Assembly (NCBI GenBank): GCA_037349315.1
Contig: JBAIAC010000004.1
Location: 27,345,001-27,409,000, forward strand
Origin: Chelydra serpentina
Lineage: Eukaryota; Chordata; Testudines; Chelydridae
Length of the DNA stretch: 64,000 bases
Direction: 5' to 3'
The first letter of the stretch is position 1, and the number at the start of each line of letters is the position of its first letter. The position numbers were made by a program, and so were the translations under genes. Below the pieces are notes generated by a model. The model was not told the origin of the DNA. It searched no databases and saw only the letters and a program-made list of their open reading frames with translations. This document shows, piece after piece, positions 35,711 through 46,674 of this stretch.

Positions 35711-35951
35711 AAGCGATGTGCTGTACGTAATATATGCATTAAGTTTCAATCACACTTTTCAATTTATATTACTATTTTCTATGAAGGCAGAAGGCTGTTC
35801 AGACATGATTTTTTTTAAACTACGTTTAGGGTGACATAAGGCAATGTTAACCTCTGAACCAAGTTAGGTAAATTAATCTGATATTTTACCTTCCTCTTCT
35901 ACAGATAGTACTGAGCAAATTAAAACCTCAAAACTTTACAAGAGCAGCTCC

Positions 35952-35971
35952 TTTATTACTATATTTTTATT
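35952..35971 (-). terminator. TAF1D proximal polyadenylation signals
   Basis: Two minus-strand AATAAA hexamers (35957-35952 and 35971-35966), about 260 bases past the TAF1D stop. These are the likely end of the protein-coding isoform, upstream of the snoRNA-bearing exons. Confidence 0.6.
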
Positions 35972-36227
35972 GCAACATTTACAATTTTTGTCTCTAGACA
36001 CTGCCAAACAAATCATATACTCACCCAAAGGAGACTGAAGTTATACATTTACAACCTAGACAATGCTAGATTAATCACTTGCAATAACTGAAAGTTTCCT
36101 AACTTGAATGCTGAACATAGTTTTTGTTTGAAGTGAATGTTTTGTCACCAAGTGGAGCAGCATATGAAGATATGTATGCTCAGTGTCAGGGTTACAGCAA
36201 CCAGCATTTATGGGATTCCATGATGTA

Positions 36228-36383
36228 CTAGTTTTCTGAGCTGTGTAGTATCTCCTCCACAGGCCCAGGCCTATCACAAGCATGTTCCTCCTCTTCGTCT
36301 TCATTTTCTCTGATCAGTTTTGCTTTTGTCTTTGATTTTTTCTTGCTTGGAAGTTTGCTGCTTAATATGAAACAGCTATTCTC
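36228..36383 (-). CDS. TAF1D: TAF1D last coding exon
   Basis: Acceptor TTGACTTAG. Encodes ENSCFILSSKLPSKKKSKTK, a run EDEEEEHACD and ends VEEILHSSEN before TAG (36230-36228). The short hydrophobic FILSSKLP followed by Lys-rich and Glu-rich stretches matches the C-terminal layout of TAF1D. The 3' UTR probably runs to about 35935. Confidence 0.85.
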   Translation of the reverse strand, partial: ENSCFILSSKLPSKKKSKTKAKLIRENEDEEEEHACDRPGPVEEILHSSEN

Positions 36384-36759
36384 CTAAGTCAATGGAAGAT
36401 AAAAAGTGATCAGAATAACAGTCAATTATAATTAAGACAAGATCCGAAGTGGGATTTTGCCAGTAATTTGGGGAGATGCAGAACGATATTTCCTAAGAAC
36501 TACCTATGAGTAATTCTCATAACTGTATTCCTCAATTTAGGATTGTTTGCCACCCCAAACAAGACAGAACCATGAATTTAAAAAAAAAAATTAATATTGA
36601 GAAGCAGGTCAGAGATGGCATATATAATAGCCCACAGATACAGTAATTCCAGGAACAAATATTTAATCCAAAAATATTTTAATTTTGCTTGACTGTTCTT
36701 TTGGTTAATTTGCTTTAAAATCCTACACAGGGGAGTGAAGTTAACTAAGGTTTACTCAC

Positions 36760-36811
36760 AACAATTGCGGCACCAAATTCTTCTTGATCAGGATCCAAGT
36801 TGTGATCTTCA
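36760..36811 (-). CDS. TAF1D: TAF1D coding exon 4, small acidic
   Basis: A 52-base exon between TTTATTTCAG and GTGAGT. Its first base completes the preceding codon, then EDHNLDPDQEEFGAAIV. Phase 0 out. Confidence 0.83.
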
Positions 36812-38287
36812 CTGAAATAAAAATGGACCAGAGTTTGGTTAGGTTAGGTTTATGTAATAGCACAAAATACAAAGACTACAAGTGGTCTTTGATTTTTATG
36901 TCCACAAAGAGCTTGCGTTTCTCTTGGCCTCAATGCTACTACTTGCACCTACACGAGGATGCCATTCATGCAAAAGTCTGATCTCAAGTGATACCTCCCA
37001 AAACAATTAGAAACTAAATAGGACAAGCTTTCAGTGATATTACAAAGAGGATAATTGGGAAGGAAGAGGTAGAGAGAAGGCCTTCAGAGTAGATATGAGA
37101 AAGTGGACAGGGCAACCATGAAGAAAAGCCAACTGGCATACTGAGGAGATAAAGAGGACAGGTCTGTATTAGGGAAGAGCAGAGAAAGCCAAATAGCACT
37201 GCTGTTACAGCCAAACATGGGCCAAAAGAGGTGAGGGGATTAGGTTCACCTGATATTACATCTGTGGGTGAACCACAGCTAAGCAATGTGTGCAAGGGAT
37301 AGTTGTAATCTTTACCCAAGAATCTTTAACATGCATAGTTGACTGCTCTCTGGTTCTCCATATTTTGAGCAGGGTAGTCAGCCTACAAAAAGTTTTCCAC
37401 TCTTCAGCTTTCCACTTCTCTAAATGGAATTCTCTAACATGTAGTCAGAGCCACAACCATTACAGTTTATACTTGTACACATTAGAGACCAAGGCAAATC
37501 CTGCAGCCTTTATTCACACAACTAGGCCTCCTTCCAGTCAGTCAATTACACTATCACTGTCACCAAGGGCACAAGGATTGGGTTCTTATTCTTATGAACA
37601 GGTTTTTCCAATCTTCAGCCACTGTAAATTACCCTGACACTTAAAGGAACATGCCAACTTGAAACACTCAGTTTGAGAAGCGAGTTAAGAATCGATTTGA
37701 TTATTGATCCCCAAGCATCCTTGCTAATTGTTATGGTTTTACATCTTCCCCTCATGGCTGTGTTAAACACCCATGTAAATGGGGGAAATGACTGACCACA
37801 TAGGAGAGAACAGAAAAACTTTACACAATACTCTAATGCCTAGTCAGTTAAATTAAGTGTCTAATCTTTCAGCTATAGCAAATAGCTGAGCTTTCTATAA
37901 GTGTAGATAAATTTCAGATGAGCATGATTTTAAGTTAACTATTGCCCCATTCCACTCAGTTCACTGAATCAAACATAAAATGCAAGGGGGTGGGGAGGAA
38001 GAAAAAGAAAGAAAAAACAGTCCTCAGACTTGACCAATTCAACCCCTATGCCACAAGAGGCCAAGGCCCCCTTTTTTCCCTTTAAACTGGGGTTGGATCT
38101 TATGGCTTCCCTCACAAAGTGATACTACATGAAATTAAGGTGTGAACAGTTTCTCAAAACAAGTACTTTTAGTAATTCCCAATCCAGACTGAAACTCTTA
38201 AATCTAAATTACCAGAGTTTAAAGTTCATAGATCAAGTCTAATAGAAACATGCACAGTGGATAATGGTCTCGCACAGCAGTGAGACT

Positions 38288-38597
38288 TAGGGCTGGTCCA
38301 CACTAGGGGGGTATGGGGGGAGAGAATCGATCTAAGATACGCAACTTCAGCTACGTGAATAACATAGCTGAAGTCGAATATCTTAGATCGATTTTAAAAG
38401 TACTTACCCCGGTCCACACGGCAGCAGGCAGGCTCCCCCGTCGACAGCGCTTCCTCCGCTCGCGAGCTGGAGTTCCGGTGTTGACGGGGAGCGGTTCTGG
38501 GATCGATTTATCGCGTCTAGCTGAGACACGATAAATCAATCCCAGAACATCGATCACTAACCGCCGAATCAGGCGGGTAGTGTAGACTAGCCCTTGG
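38288..38597. mobile_element. Harbinger/Chompy-like MITE
   Basis: Ends GGGCTGGTCCACACTA and TAGTGTAGACTAGCCC, preceded by TTA. Inside are strong palindromes (ATCTAAGATACGC/... and CGATTTATCGCGTCT/ACACGATAAATC). CpG-rich, unlike its surroundings. It sits in a TAF1D coding-region intron. Confidence 0.75.
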
Positions 38598-38775
38598 AAG
38601 ACCTGAGTTGAATGTCCAGCTCAACCACAAGCTTTCTATGTGACCTTGAGAAACTAGTTTACTCGGATTCCTCACTGCCTGATCTGTATGGGGATATACT
38701 TCCCTGCCTCAAAGAGATAGGAAATAGATGGAAGCCAGTTAAGGAACTAGATGGAAAGTGTTATAATTTCCAAAG
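38598..38775 (+). repeat. MIR-like ancient SINE
   Basis: CTATGTGACCTTGAGAAACT then TGCCTGATCTGTATGGGGAT and CCTGCCTCAAAGAG follow the MIR core order (TGTGACCTTGGGCAAG, CCCATCTGTAAAATGGGGAT, CTACCTCACAGG). Other weak MIR-like stretches: 40350-40560, 41925-42065, 43905-44060, 45810-45985. Confidence 0.55.
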
Positions 38776-38786
38776 TGTGAACTTAC

Positions 38787-38962
38787 TTTGTTTCCTGAAT
38801 AGGAGAAATGGGTCCTTCATCATCTAAGTATTTGTGTTTCCGCATCTCCATACATTCATTTTCTAAATCCTCATTAGCATTCAGGTTTGTTAAAGCCTTT
38901 TTGAGATGTTCTTCATATTTGAGCATCTTAATGTATTGGAAATATCCCTTTAAAGCTGCTTG
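38787..38962 (-). CDS. TAF1D: TAF1D coding exon 3, conserved core
   Basis: Acceptor TTTTTCTTAG, donor GTAAGT, 176 nt. Encodes QAALKGYFQYIKMLKYEEHL, then LENECMEMRKHKYLDDEGPI. Near identity of YI.KLKYE.HLK and DLENE...KFLDD.G.ISPI with the known TAF1D core makes this the strongest evidence for the gene. Confidence 0.94.
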
Positions 38963-39355
38963 CTAAGAAAAAGATTTCTTGTTACATTATGCAAGACCTT
39001 GAAAATCAATGCCATTATTAAGACAGACTACTTCGGTTTATTTCTGACAGTTCTAATACCAAACATAGACCCTTCAGCATATATTTAAAATGTGCTATAC
39101 AGCAAATCAGTTTCAAGCACTTAATACTAACTGATAAATTATGTATGCAGATTACTTGACAGCAATCTCATCTATAATGTTGTACTGAAAGTGTGAATTT
39201 AATTCACTGTACTCTGTGACCAAATTAGTCAGTGGTTCTTAAGTGAAAAAGCACAACAGTTACCTTGTGGCAACTGTCATTTCAGTTTTTGTTGGCAAAG
39301 ACTGAAGTTTGTTCTGCCTCTAGAAACCACTCCAAAAAACAAAAAACCATCTCAC

Positions 39356-39812
39356 CTCATATTCAAAAATCATTTTCATGGGGAGATGTTTCCTTCCATA
39401 TTCTTTTTCCACAAAAGGAAACTGAAAGCCTCTGTCTAGAAGTCTTTTTTTCTGCTCTTCTTTTGGAGCAGTTAGCCGTGGTCTCCCTCTAGGCTTTCCT
39501 GTGCTCTTGTACCTCTTTTCTCTCTCTTTTGGTTTCTCCTTACATCTTTGATGTGCTTGTCTCCTATACTTCCTCCTCAAGCGATAGTCAAAACTGGCTT
39601 TCAAATTGAGTGCAGATTTAGACAGCCCTGGGGATTTAGCCAACATAAATGGAGATCCAGGGTCCGGAGAGGAGTCAGTCAAAGAGTCAGTTGAAGTGTC
39701 TCTGTCTAATGTATTTGCTAGAGACTTTGCCAAGTGCCTTGTTGAACTTCCAGCTGACAGTGTAATGTTACACTCAGGTTGGAACAAGCTGCCAGTAGAA
39801 TCAGAAAGGTCA
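39356..39812 (-). CDS. TAF1D: TAF1D coding exon 2, basic region
   Basis: Acceptor GTTATCATAG, donor GTGAGA, 457 nt. Starts with an acidic-Ser stretch (SLTDSSPDPGSPFM). It continues with a long Lys/Arg region and an AT-hook-like KPRGRPR, then FQFPFVEKEYGRKHLPMKMI. This is the conserved basic heart of TAF1D. Confidence 0.92.
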
Positions 39813-40184
39813 CTATGATAACAAAACAAGAGTAAATGGTTAACTTTTTTGAAGACAATTGATGTTTCTGATAAATTACACACACACCCCCCAAAGAATT
39901 CTCCCAGTATCAAACAAAAAATTATCTTCTCTACCCTAGTAGCTTTGGAGTGATTAGGTGTTCATGGTGATTAGTATTAAAAAATTTAACTAAGTATGGC
40001 TCTTAGATATCACAGTAATGGATGCATTAGAAATACCTAATGCACTAGATCAGTAAACATGCATCTTAATTGAAAATTAATTAGAAAATTGGCTACAAGC
40101 TATGCAAGATTCTTTATGGAAAATAAGTACCTGAGTTCTATTCTCAAAAGGGTAGTAGGTAAAATTTCAAATATTTAGAAGCTG

Positions 40185-40322
40185 GGACTGGACGACAGGG
40201 AACGGATCATTCAATAGTTGCCCTGTTCTGTTGATTCCCTCTGAAGCATCTGGCACCGGCCACTTGGGCTAGATGGACAGACCACTGGTATGACCCACTA
40301 TGGCCACTCTTATGTTTATATT
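40185..40322 (+). repeat. CR1-like LINE 3' end
   Basis: GCCCTGTTCTGTTGATTCCC, then GGGCTAGATGGACAGACCAC, TATGACCCACTATGGCC and TTATGTTTAT: same family as 2563-2960, opposite orientation. Confidence 0.7.
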
Positions 40323-40673
40323 CTTTGTATGAATACAGAGCCTTTCAGAGATTTCAAAGCTTTATTCATACAGCTTTATAGGTGTGAATTAAGCCTCCAT
40401 GCCACTGTGAGGCAGGGAAATGTATTACAGATGGAAAAACCTAAGTATTAAGGCATAGAGTGTGTTCACAACTTGGCTACGGTCACATAGGAAATCTGAC
40501 AGTCACAAAAACTTACTTCCCATACCCATGCTTTAACTGCAAGACTGTTCCTCGGAAAGTCTATTTAGTACCAGTTTGACTTCATATTGATTGGAAATTG
40601 CATGGCAACTTGCTGTAACAGGTGTCTGCTTGAAATGAAAGCTGATCTGTTTAGTCACTCTTGCAGAGGTTCT

Positions 40674-41677
40674 CAAATGTTGTCACAGTGAGCCATCTGA
40701 GGGGGAAGGGGGGAGGAGAGACCCAACTGCACCTTCCTATAGGTGCACAGGCAGGGAGCAGGCCACCACCCCCCTGACCAGCTTCAGGGACCCCACATCA
40801 CTTCATCCCTAGCATGGGCTGTTCCCAGGGAGGAAGGCAGCATCAAGAGCTCCTGCAGAGCTCAGAGCTGGCTTTTTTGACCTGTGTGAAATGAGTTGGT
40901 CCCAATCTAGTTCCAAGGCCCAGGAAAGGTGGGGGCAAAGAGCATGTCCCATGGAGGAAATTGCATTCTCTTTTTTTGTATAGGATACCTAGATATCACA
41001 ATGGATGGAGATGTGAGGGGCTGGCAGGTGTTTTACACAAGCAAGAAAAGTACATGTGTGCGGGGAAGGTTACTTTATGCATGTGCATAGGGGCACTGTT
41101 GGGGTGAGGGGCAGCAGTGCAGCTGAACGCCAGGCTGGAGGAGGTGTGCCCCTTTCCCTGCCAGTGGACAGGCATCCCCCGCACACGTGTGTAGGGCTCC
41201 CTCCCCACTACCTGCATGCTGCCGGAGCTCAGGCAATGGGCATGTAACTGAAGTGGGGCTGGTGTAATTCTGGCCCATAGCAAGGGATGCAATGTGCCTG
41301 GCTGAGCAGAACAACGGCTCCAGGTAAGTTTCTCTAGCTCCTCTGTGGGGGGAGGAGCATTACAGCTGCCAGGAGCCTCTGTGCCACAAGTAGAGTGGGA
41401 GCTTTGGCCCAACCTGGAGAGAGCTGTGCAGGAATGAAGGGGGCAAGATGCTGCTGGGGCACGTACTATGGAAGCACAGTGGGGAGGCAGCCCCTGCCTG
41501 CTCCATCAGCAAGTGCACAACCCTTTCCCCAGTAAGAAAGGTTCAGCATTGCTGCAGCAAGCCACTAGGGAATGTTAGAGCACGCAAAAGGGGGAGATGC
41601 AGTTTGAGAACTAGCACCTCCCCAGGTGCGCGCACACCTCCCTCAAGGTACACCGCAATTTGGTTTGAGAACCTCTT
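40674..41677. mobile_element. Probable hAT-type non-autonomous element, 1 kb
   Basis: CAGAGGTTCTCAAA at the left and TTTGAGAACCTCTT at the right form terminal inverted repeats around a GC-rich centre. No clear 8-bp duplication. Small open frames inside are not convincing genes. Confidence 0.6.
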
Positions 41678-42846
41678 CTCCACCACATTCTAAAAGTTTA
41701 TAAGGTAAGACTTCTTGCCACAATCAAGCTTTTGCTTGTACCTTAAAAATTCTATATAATGGCTCGCCTTAGCTTTTTGTTGGTTGCTACCACGCTGCAG
41801 AGAAAGGCTATGATACTAGTGCAACTTCATTTCTGCAACTGTTAAAATTGGTTTAACATGCTTACACAAAAAAATTTAGTCCAGTAGTAAACGTCCACTG
41901 TAAAGCTACTTTGAAATAATCTTCTGAATAGTGGTTTGGATGAAGAGGCTGGTAGCCCAGGCTCCTGGGTTGCAGCTTTGCCAATGACTGACCTTGAGTA
42001 AGACATCCTGTTTCACTTAACCCAGCTGGAGAACAGCCACACTTCTCTATTTCACAGGCCTATCATGGATTTCTTTGCTGAATTCTCTTACCCAGAACCT
42101 TGTGTAGTCAATCTGCACAATGACAAGCACTAAATTTTACTCCCACCTTTGCACTAGGATTGCCTACACAAGACACAGGGTGACAGAATCAGACCCACTG
42201 TTTATAGAAGACTTTGGATGAAAGGAACTAGAGTGGAACAGAATACTGGAACTGAAAGTCACTTCCTTACTACTCAAGTACAGGCACTGGATTGTTACTG
42301 GAAACTTGCTGACTTTTTTTAAAAGCAAGATTACAGGGTATTTGCAAGACTTTAAAAAAAATATGTCTATCCAATTGAAAAAAGCCAGATGGAATTTTAG
42401 TCCTAGAGCCTTAATGTTGCCTAACCAAAAGAGGCAATTCAAAGGGTAATGATATTAATAAATCATTAAAGCCAGCTTAAAATGTAGGCTAATGAAGACT
42501 GAATTTCTGGTACCCCATCCCCATATGGTTTAAATTAAAAAAAAAAATCTGGCCCCAAAAGAGTAAAACGGAGTTAAGAAAAAATTCCAACAGAAAGTTA
42601 ATGTGTAATTCTGGTTCCAAATGAGGTTTGTGGTTGAATGGTCAGTTTGTAACTGAGGTTTTAACTCTGAGATTTTACTGTACTGCATATGCACCAACCT
42701 AAGTACATCGCCCAAGCAGAAGTCAGCAGTATGAATTGTTTGTTTTCAACCAAGATCTCATACAACTGACTTCAGTATCTTGAGAGTTAGGGGATTCACA
42801 GTTTGTTTTACCAGACATGTAGCTTAGGAGGGGGGGAAAAACTCAC

Positions 42847-43128
42847 ATCTCTGAATCGCCGTCATCCAACAAGGCATTGGTTGGGACAGTGGTCAAGTGG
42901 GTGAAAAGTTTGGAAGATCTTCCACTGGTGTAGGATTCCTGTGAAGATTTTTCACATATATAATCTTTCTGTGCAGAGCCTAAACATAAATTCCTTGCAG
43001 TGACATGTTCGTGCACATTAGACTGTTGTTCTTGCAGAGTATATATTAGATCTTGGGAATCTTCAAAGTGGACAAAAGCTGAAGTCTTGGCTTCATCAGT
43101 ATCAGTCATTCCGAGCTTTCAATTTGTT
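42847..43128 (-). CDS. TAF1D: TAF1D first coding exon
   Basis: Acceptor TTATTTTAG, then ATG at 43109-43107 and 263 coding bases (MTDTDEAKTSAFVHFEDSQD ... TNALLDDGDSE). Donor GTGAGT. Ser/Asp/Gln-rich, no recognised domain. This is the first ATG in the exon and lies 19 bases into it. Phase 2 out. Confidence 0.85.
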
Positions 43129-43166
43129 CTAAAATAAAAAAATATTTAATAAAAGATCAATCACCA

Positions 43167-43190
43167 GGGGGGGGGGGGTTGGGGGGTTTT
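43167..43190 (+). repeat. G-rich tract
   Basis: Twelve G, TT, six G, TTTT, GG: a potential G-quadruplex on the plus strand, just upstream (in TAF1D sense) of the first coding exon. Confidence 0.8.
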
Positions 43191-43214
43191 GGTTACAATT
43201 AGGTTACCTTAAGT

Positions 43215-43408
43215 CAGTAGTTCTCAACCTGTGGCCCAATTAGCACAAGGCCAGCCCACGTGCCAGGGTCTGCCAGGTTCCCGGCTGGCCTCACACGGAT
43301 GGGGCGGAGCAGGCAGCCGGCTGACCCAGCACTGCAGGGGTGCCCTGCCCAGCCCACACTACGGGCCACATATGCAGCCCACAATGTGTAATCAGTTGAG
43401 AGCCACTG
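43215..43408. mobile_element. hAT-type MITE
   Basis: Ends CAGTAGTTCTCAACCTG / GTTGAGAGCCACTG; 8-bp duplication CCTTAAGT / CCTTAACT with one mismatch. Confidence 0.85.
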
Positions 43409-45083
43409 CCTTAACTATTTCCACAACTGAGAGACTTATTCAGGAAAAACAGGCCCATCCAAATGCTTGATCAGTATCTTAATTTTCTTCTATAAATGTC
43501 AAGCTACTTTGTATTGGAGTTCAGAATAACCATCAGCTTTCAGCTGTGTAGGGTATGACACTCATTTCCTTCAACTGCAGCTAAACATGCAGTGACAAGC
43601 AGTCTGAAAAACATTAGTATGAAGATGAAAAGGTGGACATAACCCATACTTTAGGATTCTGCAAAAATTACAAATACCTCCCTTCCAAGACATTTTCGTC
43701 CAACAAAATTTTTTTTATTAAAAATCTTCAGGGTGTAGTACTGTATAAAATATCTTTCCTGCCCGGCCCCAATATTGAGCATTCAGGTTTTTTGGAGCGG
43801 TAAATAAAAGTCTTTGCAGATAATCGCCTACTATATTGCCCAGTGATATTTCAAAAAAAGTTGTAATGTTTAAAAAAGTGTGCACTAACAATATTTAGTT
43901 GTGTCCGAAAGAGTGCTTTGCAAACATCCAATTAGTCTCACAACAGCACTGATGCAGAAAGGTATTCTTGTCTTACGGATTAAAAAATTGAGGCTGAGAG
44001 GTGAGACATACCCAAAAAATGAATATATGTATTAGAAGCAGGGATTAAAATTCAAGGGTGGGGTTTTCCAGAGCACCTGATGAAGTAAGGGGTACACAAG
44101 TTCCATTGATTTGTTTACTCCTTCCCTCCACCAGGCATACTGGAAAACCTCATCCCCACTAGATCAAACTCTTAAGGTTTATCCCAATAAAGTAATTGAA
44201 CATTGACATATGTACACATCTCAGGCTAATATCAGCAGTTGACATTGGCAAAAAGTATAACACCAGATGCCAAAGGCTGGTAACTGCTAACTACTGAAAT
44301 AAAGCATGTTAGGAGTGCAGGGTTGTGATGCCAAAGGGGAAGCCACACCTGAGTTTGCAATCCCTGCAGATAAAGGGGAAAAGGTGATGTAGGGAGCAGG
44401 ATCTGCTTTGGCTAGTTTAAGACATTTAGGGAATTGTATTAAATCTTAAGAATTGTCCCTGACAAGGCACAATAGTAGAAAAGTCATCTGTACAAGAAAA
44501 GTAAATGTTAAATCAGTTAAGTTCAAAAGGCGCTTTTTCTTCTGAGAAGGTACTTTTTACTTTCTCTTGTGATAGCTCAGATAATTTGTAACAATACTAA
44601 AGATTAATACTGGCAGTGTTTGCTACTACATGGAGCTTTTTAAAAGTGTAAATTTATCTATAGAAAGTATACATTAATTTTCCTACTTATCTATGGGGGG
44701 GGTCTTGAGTATTATAAGATATAACTCATTTTTTTCCCACAGAAAAATGACATTTAAACTGTAAGGAAAAAAATGTCCTCAATGATATTGCAAACTTTTC
44801 TTTTTTAACCCTGCAGGGTACATAAGATGGGCAAACTGGAATGATGGTGTAAGTAGGCCAGGTGGAGCACCTGAACAAAGTCGGGAAGTGAGATGGTACA
44901 GTTTAGTTTAAAAATTTGACTAGGTTTGATATCCTGTTTGCGTATCTCAGCTAAGAGAATTTTAAGCATTTTTGAGTAGAGCTCATCTCTTATTGCATCC
45001 AACACAACATCTGGGCCCTAACCCAGTTAGAGCAACTGGGTACAAATGCATTTTTAATTTCAGTAGCATCAATCCCCATTGTT

Positions 45084-45217
45084 AAGTATCATGCATCTGA
45101 AGAAGTGGGGGTTTTTTACCCATGAAAGCTTATACCCAAATAAATATTAGTCTTTAAGGTGCCACCGGACTCCTCGTTTTTGTGGATACAGACTAACACA
45201 GCTCCCCCCTGATACTT
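45084..45217. repeat. Sauropsid interspersed repeat
   Basis: Contains GAAAGCTTATACCCAAATAA, CTTTAAGGTGCCACCGGACT and ACAGACTAACACAGCT, a widespread turtle and crocodilian repeat, bounded by inverted AAGTATCA / TGATACTT. Confidence 0.7.
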
Positions 45218-46388
45218 GACACCTCTGATAATTGTTAAGCATGGAGTTCATAACTGGTGAAAAATGTTTCCAGAGTCATAAACATTACTATTATGTGTAC
45301 TGTTGTACCTAGAGGCCTCTATTGGAAACGAGGACCCCAATGTGCTAGGCACTGTACTCATAATAAAGACACGGTCTCTGCTTCAAGAGTTTACAATAAA
45401 GTATAAGATAAGGTACATCAAACGAAACAACAACAGAGAGGGGTCACAAGGTAACAGAGAAATAACGGGTAGTCACAGCACACCAGCTTCTTAACTATGG
45501 TGCTTTCAAACTTATGTTTCTGCATGTTTGTATACATGTAAGGCTTTTTCACAGTCCCACAACAGTTTTCTCCCTGCCCTAGCTTGGCGAGGCCTGATCC
45601 CTGCTGAAAACATCTAGCAGCACCACCTCTCCTGGCATAGAAATAATGGTTAGGGTTAAAAATTGAACATTTGATACGAGTTTTCCCCAAAATCCTTGTG
45701 TTGCTGTAACAGGGTTTGCGTTTCCTCCCACAACTTGATTAAAAAATTCCTCCTGAACACCGCTGCTGTCTATTTCTACCTTTCTTCCCACTTCTACAGC
45801 ACCGTGCAGCCAGCCAGGGTCTCATTGTGCACAGTACTAATTACACCCACAGGTTGGCAGAAGCATGTTACAGGTGAGTCAGTCAAGCAGGTACAGCAAA
45901 GTGAAGGACTTGCCCCACGTCACAGTGAGCCCACGGCAGAGCAGGGAACGGAGGAAACCGACACACACACCCTCTGCCCCATACTGTGGTCACTAGGCGG
46001 GGATACCTCCGCGTTGAGGGAGCGCTGAGCCAGGCAGGTCCCAGGTTACACTAGCGCCAAGGCACCTCGCCGGGGGAGGGGAAGCCTCTCACATGGGGGG
46101 AGCCGTACCATTAGCAAGGGAGCGGGTCATACCATTAGTAGGCGCCTAGGCGAGAGCCTCATCCCGTAATGCTGCCTGGGGCAGGGCGGGACCAAGAACT
46201 AGAGACCGCCCAGCCCCGCAAGCCCTTAGAGGGGCGCGGGGCTGCATTTAGACCCCAATAACTTGCCGCTGCTAATCGATACCCCCCCACCAACAAAGCC
46301 CTGGATCCTCCCCACCCAGCCCAGGGGCCCAGCGCCGCGGATGGCACCGGATAGAGCAAGCGACCCCCTTCCCCCACACGGGACTCAC

Positions 46389-46470
46389 CCTCTGCCCTCT
46401 CCACGTTCTCTGGGAGGCCAAGGCAAGGGGCGGTCAACGGCTGTTTGGCTTCTTAAATAGCGCGCTTGAT
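46389..46470 (-). other. TAF1D: TAF1D noncoding exon 1 (5' UTR)
   Basis: A minus-strand donor GTGAGT (46388-46383) in CpG-rich sequence, about 3.3 kb before the first coding exon. The transcription start is set approximately, near the TCTCGCGAGA palindrome. Confidence 0.6.
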
Positions 46471-46479
46471 CTCGCGAGA
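46470..46479. promoter_or_regulatory. TCTCGCGAGA palindrome
   Basis: A perfect copy of the TCTCGCGAGA promoter element (bound by BANP in known systems) between the two divergent start regions. It is typical of bidirectional housekeeping CpG promoters. Confidence 0.85.
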
Positions 46480-46526
46480 GCTGTCTGGCCTGATGGGAAG
46501 AAGGGCGCAGAGGGGGCTGTCTGCGA

Positions 46527-46536
46527 GCGCCATCTT
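46527..46536 (-). promoter_or_regulatory. YY1-like site
   Basis: GCGCCATCTT, the reverse of the YY1 core AAGATGGCGC, about 50 bases from the palindrome and close to the expected C11orf54 start. Confidence 0.55.
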
Positions 46537-46554
46537 AGGAGAGGCACCGAGGGT

Positions 46555-46674
46555 TCTCTGTCCCGCAGCGTTGTAAGCGTGGTGGCAGCGGAGGTACGAG
46601 AGACTGGTGCGCGCGCAGATAGAGTCCGGTGGCGGGGCAGGAGAGCCGCGGAGCCCCTCCCTAGCCGCACTCTA
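46555..46674 (+). other. C11orf54: C11orf54 noncoding exon 1
   Basis: CpG-rich exon ending at a GTAAGT donor (46675-46680). Start approximate, about 80 bases right of the TCTCGCGAGA site. The first coding exon is about 3.7 kb downstream. Confidence 0.55.

Larger units (their letters stand above)
17730..46470 (-). other. TAF1D: TAF1D gene and snoRNA host transcript
   Basis: TAF1D encodes the 41-kDa-class TAF of SL1/TIF-IB, the TBP complex that recruits RNA polymerase I to rRNA gene promoters in the nucleolus. Coding exons 43109-42847, 39812-39356, 38962-38787, 36811-36760 and 36383-36228 join in phase into 367 residues. Diagnostic blocks: RKYRRQAHQRCKEKPKEREK, the hook-like STGKPRGRPR, FQFPFVEKEYGRKHLP, FQYIKMLKYEEHLKKALTNL and KYLDDEGPISPI. 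The N-terminal acidic/Ser part is longer than I recall for human (about 278 residues in total). Exon 1 (about 46470-46389, noncoding) starts in the promoter shared with C11orf54. The protein-coding form probably ends near 35935. Further exons continue to a terminal exon at 18052, with snoRNAs in the introns, as known for TAF1D (formerly MGC5306). Confidence 0.92.

Noticed and set aside
40996..41412. Minus-strand 138-codon frame with many Cys and His.
   Set aside because: Inside a GC-rich non-autonomous transposon; cysteines are not spaced as any finger I know.
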